16,161 bases of DNA, taken from positions 1 to 16,161 of the forward strand of contig QAKH01000099.1 of assembly GCA_003343885.1 (NCBI GenBank), read 5' to 3'. Source of the DNA: Clostridiales bacterium. GTDB taxonomy: Bacteria; Bacillota; Clostridia; Oscillospirales; CAG-382. The notes below the pieces were generated by a model. The model saw only the letters and a list, made by a program, of their open reading frames with translations, was not told where the DNA came from and did no database searches. The first letter of the stretch is position 1. Every line of letters starts with the position of its first letter. The position numbers and the translations under genes are program-made. Below are positions 1 to 6,120 of the stretch, in pieces.

Positions 1-1
1 T

Positions 2-102
2 AATGTCTACTGAACAAATGGTTTTGCGAAACCATTTGTGTGAAATTTACAATTTCACACCTAAAAACAGCATTAAAATGCTATTTTTAGGTTCACGACA
101 TT
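2..102. repeat. Three-hairpin cloverleaf-like module 1
   Basis: An enclosing stem pairs 2-7 (AATGTC) with 97-102 (GACATT). After a small internal loop (8-10 against 96) it continues as 11-13 (TGA) with 93-95 (TCA). Inside are three perfect or near-perfect hairpins placed edge to edge. Hairpin 1 is 14-24 with 29-39 (11 bp, loop TGCG). Hairpin 2 is 38-47 with 51-60 (10 bp, loop TAC), sharing its outermost pairs with its neighbours. Hairpin 3 is 59-67 with 84-92, then a C/A mismatch, then 69-73 with 78-82 (loop TAAA). If hairpins 1 and 3 keep the shared bases, all four arms meet with no unpaired nucleotide, a perfect four-way junction. The pairs are Watson-Crick, so either strand could fold. There is no ORF of note and no T-tract. 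The function is unknown. Confidence 0.85.
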
Positions 103-105
103 GAT

Positions 106-256
106 TGACTGACTGTTTGTGTCGGCTGTCGGGAGACGACATCCGACACAAAGTGCAAGGTTTTTGGCAAAAAAAGCACAAAAACCTTGCACCTAAACAA
201 TTCTGAAACGCTTACAAACCGCTATGCGGCTGCGTTTCAGAATTGTTCAGCAGTCA
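106..256. repeat. Three-hairpin cloverleaf-like module 2
   Basis: This module has the same architecture as the one before it, with different sequence. The enclosing stem pairs 106-111 (TGACTG) with 251-256 (CAGTCA). After a bulged A112 it continues as 113-115 (CTG) with 248-250 (CAG). Inside are hairpin 4, 116-125 with 143-152 (10 bp) plus 127-131 with 137-141 after one mismatch (loop GGAGA); hairpin 5, 153-166 with 179-192 (14 bp, A-rich 12-nt loop); and hairpin 6, 196-211 with 232-247 (16 bp), whose loop holds a further CCGC/GCGG stem (219-222 with 226-229). Hairpin 5 starts on the base after hairpin 4, and only 193-195 lie free before hairpin 6. The 3' end abuts the sigE stop codon. It could act as a 3' end structure of the sigE transcript, but no U-tract follows on the minus strand. 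Confidence 0.85.
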
Positions 257-1045
257 TTATTTATAAAACCCGGCTATCTCCTTTTTTAGACCTGCAATTA
301 TGCGTTTTTCAAGTCTTGAAATATATGACTGAGATATACCCAACATATCCGCGACCTCTTTTTGAGTCAATTCTTTCCCGTCTTCGTTCGATAGCCCGAA
401 TCTCAATTCTATAATCGTTCTATCCCTCTGTTTTAGATTCTTGACGGCGCTTCTCAGTATCTTTTTCTCTTCCTCGTCCTCAAGTTTTCTTTGCACCTCA
501 TCGTCTTCTGTTCCGAGTATATCTGACAGCAGCAGTTCGTTTCCGTCCCAGTCCACATTTAAAGGTTCTTCAAGAGAAACATCGTTTCGGGAATGTACAT
601 TTTTTCTTATGTACATTAAAATCTCGTTTTCTATACATCTTGACGCATATGTGGCGAGTTTTATATTTTTTTCGCAATTAAAAGTATTGATAGCCTTCAT
701 TAATCCAAGTGTTCCGATTGAAATCAAATCTTCAATACCTATTCCTGTGTTGTCAAATCGCTTGGCGATATATACAACTAAACGCAGGTTTCGCTCAACA
801 AGTATATTTTTGGCCTTTTCTGAAATTTTTTCGTTATCGCTTTTCAGATCTTCCAACAACTGCGCTTCTTTAGCCGGTTCAAGCGGTGCAGGAAGTACCT
901 CTGCGCCGTTTATGTAGAACACCGTGTCCTCGCCGAAAAAGTGATACAGAAGTTTTAATCGGCTTCTATACCTGTCAATGGACTTTTTTTGACGCATATT
1001 GCTGATTAAAAGTCCTACACGATAACAAAGAACTTCCCATTTCAT
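257..1045 (-). CDS. sigE: Pro-sigma-E, mother-cell sporulation sigma factor
   Basis: This is a 262-residue sigma-70 family protein with the signature of the early mother-cell sigma factor. Region 2 runs from about residue 84 to 150 (ERNLRLVVYIAKRF, IEDLISIGTLGL, KLATYASRCIENEI). The PLNVDWDGNELLLSDILGT stretch follows at 161-179, and region 4 is at about 200-255 with the helix-turn-helix LTQKEVADMLGISQSYISR. An N-terminal pro-sequence ends near VFYINGAEVLP (42-52), the usual SpoIIGA cleavage neighbourhood. The ATG at 1045 has the better ribosome site (AAGGA about 10 nt upstream). The internal ATG at 997 would give exactly 27 residues before the expected cleavage point, as in Bacillus subtilis, but its AGGA is 15 nt away. 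The gene lies 47 nt downstream of spoIIGA on the same strand, so they form one operon. Confidence 0.96.
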   Translation of the reverse strand: MKWEVLCYRVGLLISNMRQKKSIDRYRSRLKLLYHFFGEDTVFYINGAEVLPAPLEPAKEAQLLEDLKSDNEKISEKAKNILVERNLRLVVYIAKRFDNTGIGIEDLISIGTLGLMKAINTFNCEKNIKLATYASRCIENEILMYIRKNVHSRNDVSLEEPLNVDWDGNELLLSDILGTEDDEVQRKLEDEEEKKILRSAVKNLKQRDRTIIELRFGLSNEDGKELTQKEVADMLGISQSYISRLEKRIIAGLKKEIAGFYK

Positions 1046-1092
1046 TTATATACATTCCTTTCTTTGTCTTAACTCTTTTATTTACGTCGTAA

Positions 1093-1932
1093 TTAAGCGT
1101 TTACTAAATTATACGGAATTATTCCATCGTCGCCGGCATATCCCCCGGCACCCGATGTATTGTCCACAGCTATTACCGCATTGATGTCAATGCGTTTTTT
1201 TTCGCTCAAAATTTGAATTTTATCCGCACTGAATCCGGGCAGTAACGCACTTCCTGCCGCTGTTCTTACAGGAATAAAGCGTATTTTATATTTTGCAGCA
1301 TTTTCACTGTCGGCGTTTTCCGGATGCCTGTGTATGCCGTCCTTGCCGAAAACATCGTCAAAACTTGATGCGCTTACGATAATTACCGGAAGACCGGTGT
1401 ACGGATCCCGAAGCAGGTTTCCTGTATCACACAGCAGTTTCACTCTTTTACTTTTTTCACCTATTTTAATCTCGGCATTTACTGTTTTTGCCTTTACAAA
1501 CCGGGATACAATTCTTCCCACAATTGATACGGTTAAAAATATTATTCCGCTGCAAACAAAAAACATCGCAGGAGTAAGTCCGTTTTTTAAAAGTGACGCA
1601 TTTCTGTAACGGTATGCCGTCTGATAAATAAACGTCATTATTCCGCCGAGAAGCATATTAACAGAGTAGAACAGGATAATGGTTTTTATATGTGTCATAA
1701 ACCCTGAGGTTTTAAAAGCTATTGCACACATCATAAAAGAAACAGCTATTGCGCATATCGGTTCGGGGAATGCCACAAATAATTTCAATACACAGTACAA
1801 CGCTCCAACTAATGACGAAAGAAATATTCCTGCACGATTTTTATTAAGACTTAACACTTTTTCCGTTACGTACAGCGCAAGACAATCCATAATAAAATTT
1901 ACTGCAAATAAAATGTCTGCATATACCGTCAA
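1093..1932 (-). CDS. spoIIGA: SpoIIGA, pro-sigma-E processing aspartic protease
   Basis: A 279-residue membrane protease that cleaves the pro-sequence of sigma-E in the mother cell when activated by forespore signalling. The N-terminal half is hydrophobic, with about five membrane segments in residues 3-145. The C-terminal half carries the aspartic-protease motif LCDTGNLLRDP (167-177), with D169 the likely catalytic aspartate, followed by GLPVIIV. The protein begins MTVYADILFAVNFIMDC, which aligns with the start of known SpoIIGA proteins. That start is a TTG (1932-1930) forced by an in-frame TGA two codons upstream, with AAGGA about 11 nt ahead of it. An out-of-frame ATG lies 7 nt upstream. 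It is first in the operon with sigE, and the pairing is the standard one in spore formers. Confidence 0.95.
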   Translation of the reverse strand: MTVYADILFAVNFIMDCLALYVTEKVLSLNKNRAGIFLSSLVGALYCVLKLFVAFPEPICAIAVSFMMCAIAFKTSGFMTHIKTIILFYSVNMLLGGIMTFIYQTAYRYRNASLLKNGLTPAMFFVCSGIIFLTVSIVGRIVSRFVKAKTVNAEIKIGEKSKRVKLLCDTGNLLRDPYTGLPVIIVSASSFDDVFGKDGIHRHPENADSENAAKYKIRFIPVRTAAGSALLPGFSADKIQILSEKKRIDINAVIAVDNTSGAGGYAGDDGIIPYNLVNA

Positions 1933-1981
1933 ATTTCATCAAATCCTTATTTGAGTCTTTTGGTTTCGTTCTTGCCTATTA

Positions 1982-2014
1982 ATTATATTACCGTCATACT
2001 ATAAAAAATGTCAT
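1982..2014 (-). promoter_or_regulatory. Candidate spoIIGA-sigE promoter with long spacer
   Basis: On the minus strand a perfect -10 TATAAT (1987-1982) lies about 50 nt upstream of the spoIIGA start. No -35 sits at 17 bp, but ATGACA (2014-2009) lies 21 bp upstream. A Spo0A-activated sigma-A promoter with an over-long, 22-bp spacer is known for spoIIG in Bacillus subtilis, so the geometry fits. No clean Spo0A box (TGTCGAA) is visible; TGACA at the -35 is only a partial match. Confidence 0.5.
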
Positions 2015-2024
2015 TTTATGACGG
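1991..2024. repeat. Inverted repeat in the divergent control region
   Basis: CCGTCATA (1991-1998) and TATGACGG (2017-2024) form perfect 8-bp arms with an 18-nt spacer. The dyad spans the proposed -35 and spacer of the spoIIGA promoter and touches the proposed -35 of the divergent gene, so it could be an operator shared by both. The binding protein is unknown. Confidence 0.55.
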
Positions 2025-2052
2025 ATATTAAATTTAAAATTTGGAATACTAT
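2023..2052 (+). promoter_or_regulatory. Candidate sigma-E promoter for the SpoIID-like gene
   Basis: GGATATT (2023-2029) resembles the sigma-E -35 (consensus about KMATATT). AATACTAT (2045-2052) matches six of eight positions of the -10 CATACAAT, with a 15-bp spacer. It lies about 50 nt before the TTG start at 2102. Sigma-E control would fit the product and the neighbouring genes. Assigned by eye only. Confidence 0.4.
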
Positions 2053-2072
2053 TCACCTTTACAGAATAGTAT
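2046..2072 (+). repeat. Hairpin in the leader of the SpoIID-like gene
   Basis: ATACTATTC (2046-2054) and GAATAGTAT (2064-2072) are perfect 9-bp arms with a 9-nt loop. They overlap the proposed -10 and the likely start of transcription, so the dyad could serve as an operator or a short 5' hairpin. It ends 19 nt before the ribosome site GAGGTG (2091-2096). Confidence 0.6.
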
Positions 2073-2101
2073 GAATCAGGACTACGAAATGAGGTGTTAT
2101 A

Positions 2102-3934
2102 TTGTACCAGGGTTTTTTAAAAGTAATTTTAGATGTAGCCGACGGAGCGGCGCCGGTTTCCGGCGAGAGCGTATATGTAAAAACAACCGGATTTACAAAC
2201 GACGGGAAAATTACTGCAATTTCAGATTTTCCTGTTGATTCTTCCCGCTACAATTATAAGCTTACAACCGACTCGTCGGGCGCCACGCAATCGGTCAGCA
2301 TCGAAGCGCCTGATCCTGCTCTATCGCTGAATAAGTTTTCCCCTTTTATTCCTTATTCTTTTGCAGACGTATTTGTAAATGTTCCCGGGTATTACCCGGT
2401 ACGTGTTCTTCACGCTCAGATTTTTGCTGAAAAGCAAAGCGTACTTCCAATAACTCTGACGCCGCTTTCACGCGGATATATCAATACTGTAAACGGGGTT
2501 ATAGTATATGAAATTCCTCCGAACGAAATATTGAGCGATACGCAAAGAACACCTGAATTTTCCCCCGACCAGACTGCTGCTCCAATGGTTGCCACAGAGG
2601 TTGTAATACCGGAATATGTTTCAGTTCATCTTGGAAAACCCGATTCAAACGCTGAAAATCAATACATTTCCTTTCCCGATTACATAAAAAATGTCGCTTC
2701 CTCGGAAATATACCCTACGTGGCCTGAAGAAACCTTAAAAGCAAACATTCTCGCCATTATTTCCATAACTCTTAACCGTATTTTTACAGAGTGGTACCCC
2801 AGCCAAGGATACGATTTTGACATAACCAATTCTACGCAGTTTGATCAGGCTTTTGTTCCGGGAAGAAATATATTTGAAAACATCAGCAAACTTGTTGACG
2901 AACTATTTAACACTTATATTGTACGTCAAGGCTTTATAAATCCGTTATTTGCGGCTTTCTGCGACGGTAAGCGTACAACCTGCGCCGGCATGTCGCAATG
3001 GGGGTCGGAAAGTCTCGGATCACAGGGCTTTTCTGCGCTAAACATACTTAAAAACTACTATGGTGACAATATAGAACTTGTTACCACAGACAAAATCGCA
3101 AACATTGAAGAAACTTATCCCGGCTTTCCACTTTCTCTCGGCGCAAAAGGTCCGGAAGTAGAGGAACTGAGGCGCAAATTATACCGTATATCTTTTAACT
3201 TTCCGCTTATCCCCAAAATAAATCCAATATACGATGTATTTGACTCGGCTCTCGATTCGGCTGTACGAGTTTTTCAGGAAGTTTTCGGTCTTACTGTGGA
3301 CGGAATAGTAGGAAACGCTACTTGGTATAAAATTTCCTACGTATATGCGTCAGTAATAAAGCTTGCTGAGCTTACTGCGGGCGGTGAAACAGGCGCACTG
3401 CCGGAAGAACCTCCGCAAACGGAAATCAAGAGAGGCGACACAGGTGCTGACGTTGCAAGGCTTCAGTTTTTGTTAGGATATATTAGTTTATTCTACCCAA
3501 ATATTACCTCACCTGCTCTCGACGGTATTTTCGGTCAGAAAACAGAGCAGGCAGTAAAAGAGTTTCAGAAATTGTTCTCAATTCCCGTAACAGGTAAGAT
3601 TGGTCCTTCCGACTGGGAAAAACTATACGAAGTTTATTTTTCAATACTCAGATCCGTAACTCCTACCATTGGTGATCAGAGTTATCCCGGATTTGACCTA
3701 CAGCGAGGTTCACGAGGAGACTATGTGCTTTTGATGCAGGAATACCTAAACCGTATCGCAAAAGCTTATCCGGTTATACAGCCGGTAGACACGGACGGAG
3801 TTTTCGGTCCGGCAACGGAAAATGCTGTAAAGGCATTCCAGAGACGATTCTTCTTAAAACCTACAGGAATTATTGATGCACAGACATGGGAACAGATTGT
3901 AGCTATTTACAACTTTTTGGAAAATCAGGAATAA
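2102..3934 (+). CDS. SpoIID/LytB-like domain protein with three peptidoglycan-binding domains
   Basis: A 610-residue protein. Residues 1-125 form a beta-rich domain rich in V/T/S, possibly a carboxypeptidase-regulatory-like fold. Residues about 165-327 resemble SpoIID/LytB: DYIKNVASSEIYPTWPEETLKA has the shape of the SpoIID motif with E202 at the lytic transglycosylase glutamate, and GMSQWG (296-301) matches the family's GMSQYG. Three PG_binding_1 domains follow at about 346-415, 443-512 and 534-605. Each has a G-x-x-G/D-x-x-V-x-x-L-Q start, a DG-x-F/V-G centre and an A-V-x-x-F-Q helix. No signal peptide is visible, which is odd for a wall enzyme. The start is TTG with GAGGTG five bases upstream. 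The gene lies between sigE and spoIIIA and is probably a sporulation cell-wall factor acting in engulfment or cortex, but that role is inferred. Confidence 0.82.
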   Translation: MYQGFLKVILDVADGAAPVSGESVYVKTTGFTNDGKITAISDFPVDSSRYNYKLTTDSSGATQSVSIEAPDPALSLNKFSPFIPYSFADVFVNVPGYYPVRVLHAQIFAEKQSVLPITLTPLSRGYINTVNGVIVYEIPPNEILSDTQRTPEFSPDQTAAPMVATEVVIPEYVSVHLGKPDSNAENQYISFPDYIKNVASSEIYPTWPEETLKANILAIISITLNRIFTEWYPSQGYDFDITNSTQFDQAFVPGRNIFENISKLVDELFNTYIVRQGFINPLFAAFCDGKRTTCAGMSQWGSESLGSQGFSALNILKNYYGDNIELVTTDKIANIEETYPGFPLSLGAKGPEVEELRRKLYRISFNFPLIPKINPIYDVFDSALDSAVRVFQEVFGLTVDGIVGNATWYKISYVYASVIKLAELTAGGETGALPEEPPQTEIKRGDTGADVARLQFLLGYISLFYPNITSPALDGIFGQKTEQAVKEFQKLFSIPVTGKIGPSDWEKLYEVYFSILRSVTPTIGDQSYPGFDLQRGSRGDYVLLMQEYLNRIAKAYPVIQPVDTDGVFGPATENAVKAFQRRFFLKPTGIIDAQTWEQIVAIYNFLENQE

Positions 3935-3982
3935 TTATTACAAACCAGGAATAATTATTACAAACCAGGAATAATATTACAA
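3926..3982. repeat. Three 20-bp tandem repeats over a stop codon
   Basis: The unit CAGGAATAATTATTACAAAC occurs at 3926-3945 and 3946-3965, and a shortened copy runs from 3966 to 3982. The first copy contains the stop codon TAA (3932-3934) of the SpoIID-like gene. Each full unit holds the self-complementary decamer AATAATTATT. No terminator hairpin is seen between here and spoIIIAA, so read-through is possible. Confidence 0.9.
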
Positions 3983-4042
3983 TATTTATCAGGATTTTAA
4001 GTAATATCAGGATAAAAAATATAAAATAATGGAGATGTAAAT

Positions 4043-4996
4043 TTGGAAAACACCGTCATATTAAAAATACTTGATTTATTACCGACAAAAGTGAAAAATG
4101 CCCTTAACAGGCTGTCCGGCGATACTCTGTCCGCTATATCAGAGATTCGCATGAGATCATCAAACGTGACAACCGTAACTTTAAACGGCGAAAATCTTTA
4201 TTTATGTGATACAGGCATTTCAAGGGAACCGGTAAGATGTGTACGGGTAAGCTCTGACGACATAGATGAATTTATTTACCGGCTTTGCGGAGGTTCCGTA
4301 TATTCATACGAAGAAACCGTCAAAAGAGGTTACATAACCAAAAACGGATTCAGAGCCGGACTTTGCGGACACATTTTGAGTAAAAACGGCGAAATGTGCG
4401 GTTTTACTCAAATTACCGGGATAAATCTACGGATTCCCAACCACTTTTTCGGATGTTCAAAACCATTGCTTCGGTATATTGCTAAAAATGGATTTGCCGG
4501 CGGCGGAGGTATTCTTGTCATATCTCCGCCCGGCACGGGAAAAACCACACTTCTGCGTGACCTTGCCATAGGATTGTCAAGGGACATAAGGAAATTGAGC
4601 GTAAATTCAGGTAAAGTTTACAGAGTAAGCATAATTGACGAAAGAAGCGAAATATATCTTCCGGAATATTTTTCCGGCTGTACAGCCGACGTCTTTTCAG
4701 GCATATCAAAAAGTGCCGGGCTTGAATGCGCCGCACGAGTAATGTCACCCGAAATAATAATTTGTGATGAAATAGGTTCTGACAGTGACGCAAAAGTTCT
4801 TGCAAGCGCGCATATAGGCGGTGTTACGCTGATTGCCTCGATGCACGGAATAGGCGTATCTTCCGCTCTAAACAATCACTCCGTTAAAGCGCTTATCGAT
4901 AGCGGCGTATTTACGCTGACATATGTCCTCTCGAGAACAAACGGAAAAATAACGGGAGAGCTTTTTGACACCGGCGGTGAAAAAATAACATGTTAA
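4043..4996 (+). CDS. spoIIIAA: SpoIIIAA, secretion-type ATPase of the sporulation channel
   Basis: A 317-residue cytoplasmic ATPase that powers the mother-cell SpoIIIA complex, related to type II/IV secretion ATPases. Walker A is SPPGTGKTT (161-169). Walker B is IIICDEIG (238-245), with E243 next to D242. The N-terminal part carries SEIRMRSS and RGYITKNGFRAGLCG, typical of the family. The start is TTG with GGAGATG at 4031-4037. The upstream ATG in GGAGATG is followed by an in-frame TAA and is not used. It is first gene of the eight-gene operon and overlaps spoIIIAB by 7 nt, suggesting translational coupling. Sigma-E control is established for the homologous operon; no clear sigma-E promoter is visible directly upstream. 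Confidence 0.96.
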   Translation: MENTVILKILDLLPTKVKNALNRLSGDTLSAISEIRMRSSNVTTVTLNGENLYLCDTGISREPVRCVRVSSDDIDEFIYRLCGGSVYSYEETVKRGYITKNGFRAGLCGHILSKNGEMCGFTQITGINLRIPNHFFGCSKPLLRYIAKNGFAGGGGILVISPPGTGKTTLLRDLAIGLSRDIRKLSVNSGKVYRVSIIDERSEIYLPEYFSGCTADVFSGISKSAGLECAARVMSPEIIICDEIGSDSDAKVLASAHIGGVTLIASMHGIGVSSALNNHSVKALIDSGVFTLTYVLSRTNGKITGELFDTGGEKITC

Positions 4997-5478
4997 AGTA
5001 CTGCGGCATTGTGTTAGTTTCCGGAGCAATCTCTATGTACGGCGCTTATCTTGCGGGACGACTTGGAAAAAATCGTGCGTTAAGAGAAGCACTGTACGAG
5101 CTCTTGATACACATAAAGACCGGGATAGATTACGGAGCTGCTCCGTTATCTGATATTTTTGCTTCTTTTCATAATGAGCTTCTCGATTCCGTCGGATTTA
5201 CTCCTATTTTAAAGGACGGTTCACATGACGCATTTCGTAAAGCAATTGAAAGTGAAGTTATAAAGTTACCGAATGAGATATCAAAACTATACGAGTCACT
5301 TGCCGCTTCTCTTGGAAAAAGTGGTCTTTGCAAAGTGGAAAGTGAGCTTGTTGCGAGATATATGTCGCTTATTTCAACAGAAGAAGACAAGCTCACAAAA
5401 AAAGAACAGGTGAAACAAGTATTATATCGAAGGTTAGGCCTTTTATGCGGATTGTTTGCCGCTCTGCTTTTGATATGA
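4990..5478 (+). CDS. spoIIIAB: SpoIIIAB, stage III sporulation membrane protein
   Basis: A 162-residue protein with an N-terminal membrane segment (about residues 4-22), a helical soluble middle and a C-terminal hydrophobic segment (LGLLCGLFAALLLI) that ends the protein. It has the size and arrangement of SpoIIIAB, which resembles GspF-type inner-membrane platform proteins. The helical sequence (ALYELLIHIKTGIDYG) is typical of the family. The ATG lies inside the last codons of spoIIIAA. A 41-nt gap follows before spoIIIAC. Confidence 0.93.
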   Translation: MLKYCGIVLVSGAISMYGAYLAGRLGKNRALREALYELLIHIKTGIDYGAAPLSDIFASFHNELLDSVGFTPILKDGSHDAFRKAIESEVIKLPNEISKLYESLAASLGKSGLCKVESELVARYMSLISTEEDKLTKKEQVKQVLYRRLGLLCGLFAALLLI

Positions 5479-5519
5479 TATACAAAAAAAGTTTTCTCTG
5501 GGAAAGGAATTATACAGTT

Positions 5520-5714
5520 ATGGATGTAACACTGATTATGCGTATTGCAGGCGTTGGTATTCTCGTTACAGTCGCCAACAGTATTCTCTCAAAATCCGGA
5601 AGGGACGAGCAATCTGTCTTTGTAACGATAGCCGGTATAATTATAGTATTGCTCATGCTCGTGAATGAGATAGATGTGCTCTTTACTTCGGTAAGAAGTA
5701 TATTTGGTTTATGA
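5520..5714 (+). CDS. spoIIIAC: SpoIIIAC, small stage III sporulation membrane protein
   Basis: A 64-residue protein with two membrane helices, the size expected for SpoIIIAC (68 residues in Bacillus subtilis). The sequence IAGVGILVTVANSILSKSGR followed by a hydrophobic GIIIVLLMLVNEI is characteristic. The reading frame is open back to 5445, but the ATG at 5520 is chosen because AAAGGA lies upstream and the family begins with a MDVxLI-type start. The stop TGA at 5712-5714 sits one base before the spoIIIAD ATG. Confidence 0.93.
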   Translation: MDVTLIMRIAGVGILVTVANSILSKSGRDEQSVFVTIAGIIIVLLMLVNEIDVLFTSVRSIFGL

Positions 5715-5715
5715 C

Positions 5716-6099
5716 ATGAGTTTTTACAAGATTATAGGTTTTGCACTTACGGGGATGATTCTGCTAATTGTGTTGAAGCGCATGAAGGACGAGTATGCCC
5801 ATGTGCTTAACGCACTTATTTGTTCGGCTCTTGCCGTGTGTGCAGTCGGAATTCTTGCGCCGGTTGTTGAATTTCTTAAGGAGTTAGGTACGGCCACCGG
5901 CTCCGGAACGCTGTTTACCCTCATATTCAAATCGAGCGGGATAGCGTTACTAACATCATTTGCGTCTGACATCTGCCGTGACAGCGGAGAAAACGCTCTT
6001 TCTGCGAAAATAGAGCTTTGCGGTAAATGCACAATTCTTTCGCTTTCATTACCCATTATTAAGCAAGTGTTCGACGAGGTTTTCGGCATACTTGGATAA
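5716..6099 (+). CDS. spoIIIAD: SpoIIIAD, stage III sporulation membrane protein
   Basis: A 127-residue, multi-pass membrane protein. The C-terminal half has the family pattern SGIALLTSFASDICRDSGE, then SAKIELCGK and a hydrophobic tail. The ATG at 5716 is preferred over an in-frame TTG at 5704 because it lies one base after the spoIIIAC stop and gives the family's usual start (MSFYKIIGFAL). Expression is probably coupled to spoIIIAC translation, since no strong ribosome site is seen. Confidence 0.93.
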   Translation: MSFYKIIGFALTGMILLIVLKRMKDEYAHVLNALICSALAVCAVGILAPVVEFLKELGTATGSGTLFTLIFKSSGIALLTSFASDICRDSGENALSAKIELCGKCTILSLSLPIIKQVFDEVFGILG

Positions 6100-6120
6100 A
6101 GGATATGCAAAGAGGACATT

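Noticed and set aside
1..256. CRISPR array
   Set aside because: The region has no repeated direct unit; the regularity lies in stems of differing sequence, not repeats and spacers.
1..256. Integron attC sites
   Set aside because: No paired core sites of the GTTRRRY type are seen at the stem bases, and no integrase gene is in the window.
441..917. 158-codon plus-strand open frame
   Set aside because: It is antisense to sigE. Its Ser/Phe-rich composition is what the reverse of an acidic, lysine-rich coding sequence gives.
3935..4042. Sigma-E promoter directly before spoIIIAA
   Set aside because: CAATATT near 3980 could be a -35, but the sequence 14-15 bp downstream does not resemble CATACAAT well enough.
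5445..5519. Longer N-terminus for spoIIIAC
   Set aside because: The extension overlaps spoIIIAB, has no family resemblance, and the ATG at 5520 has its own ribosome site.
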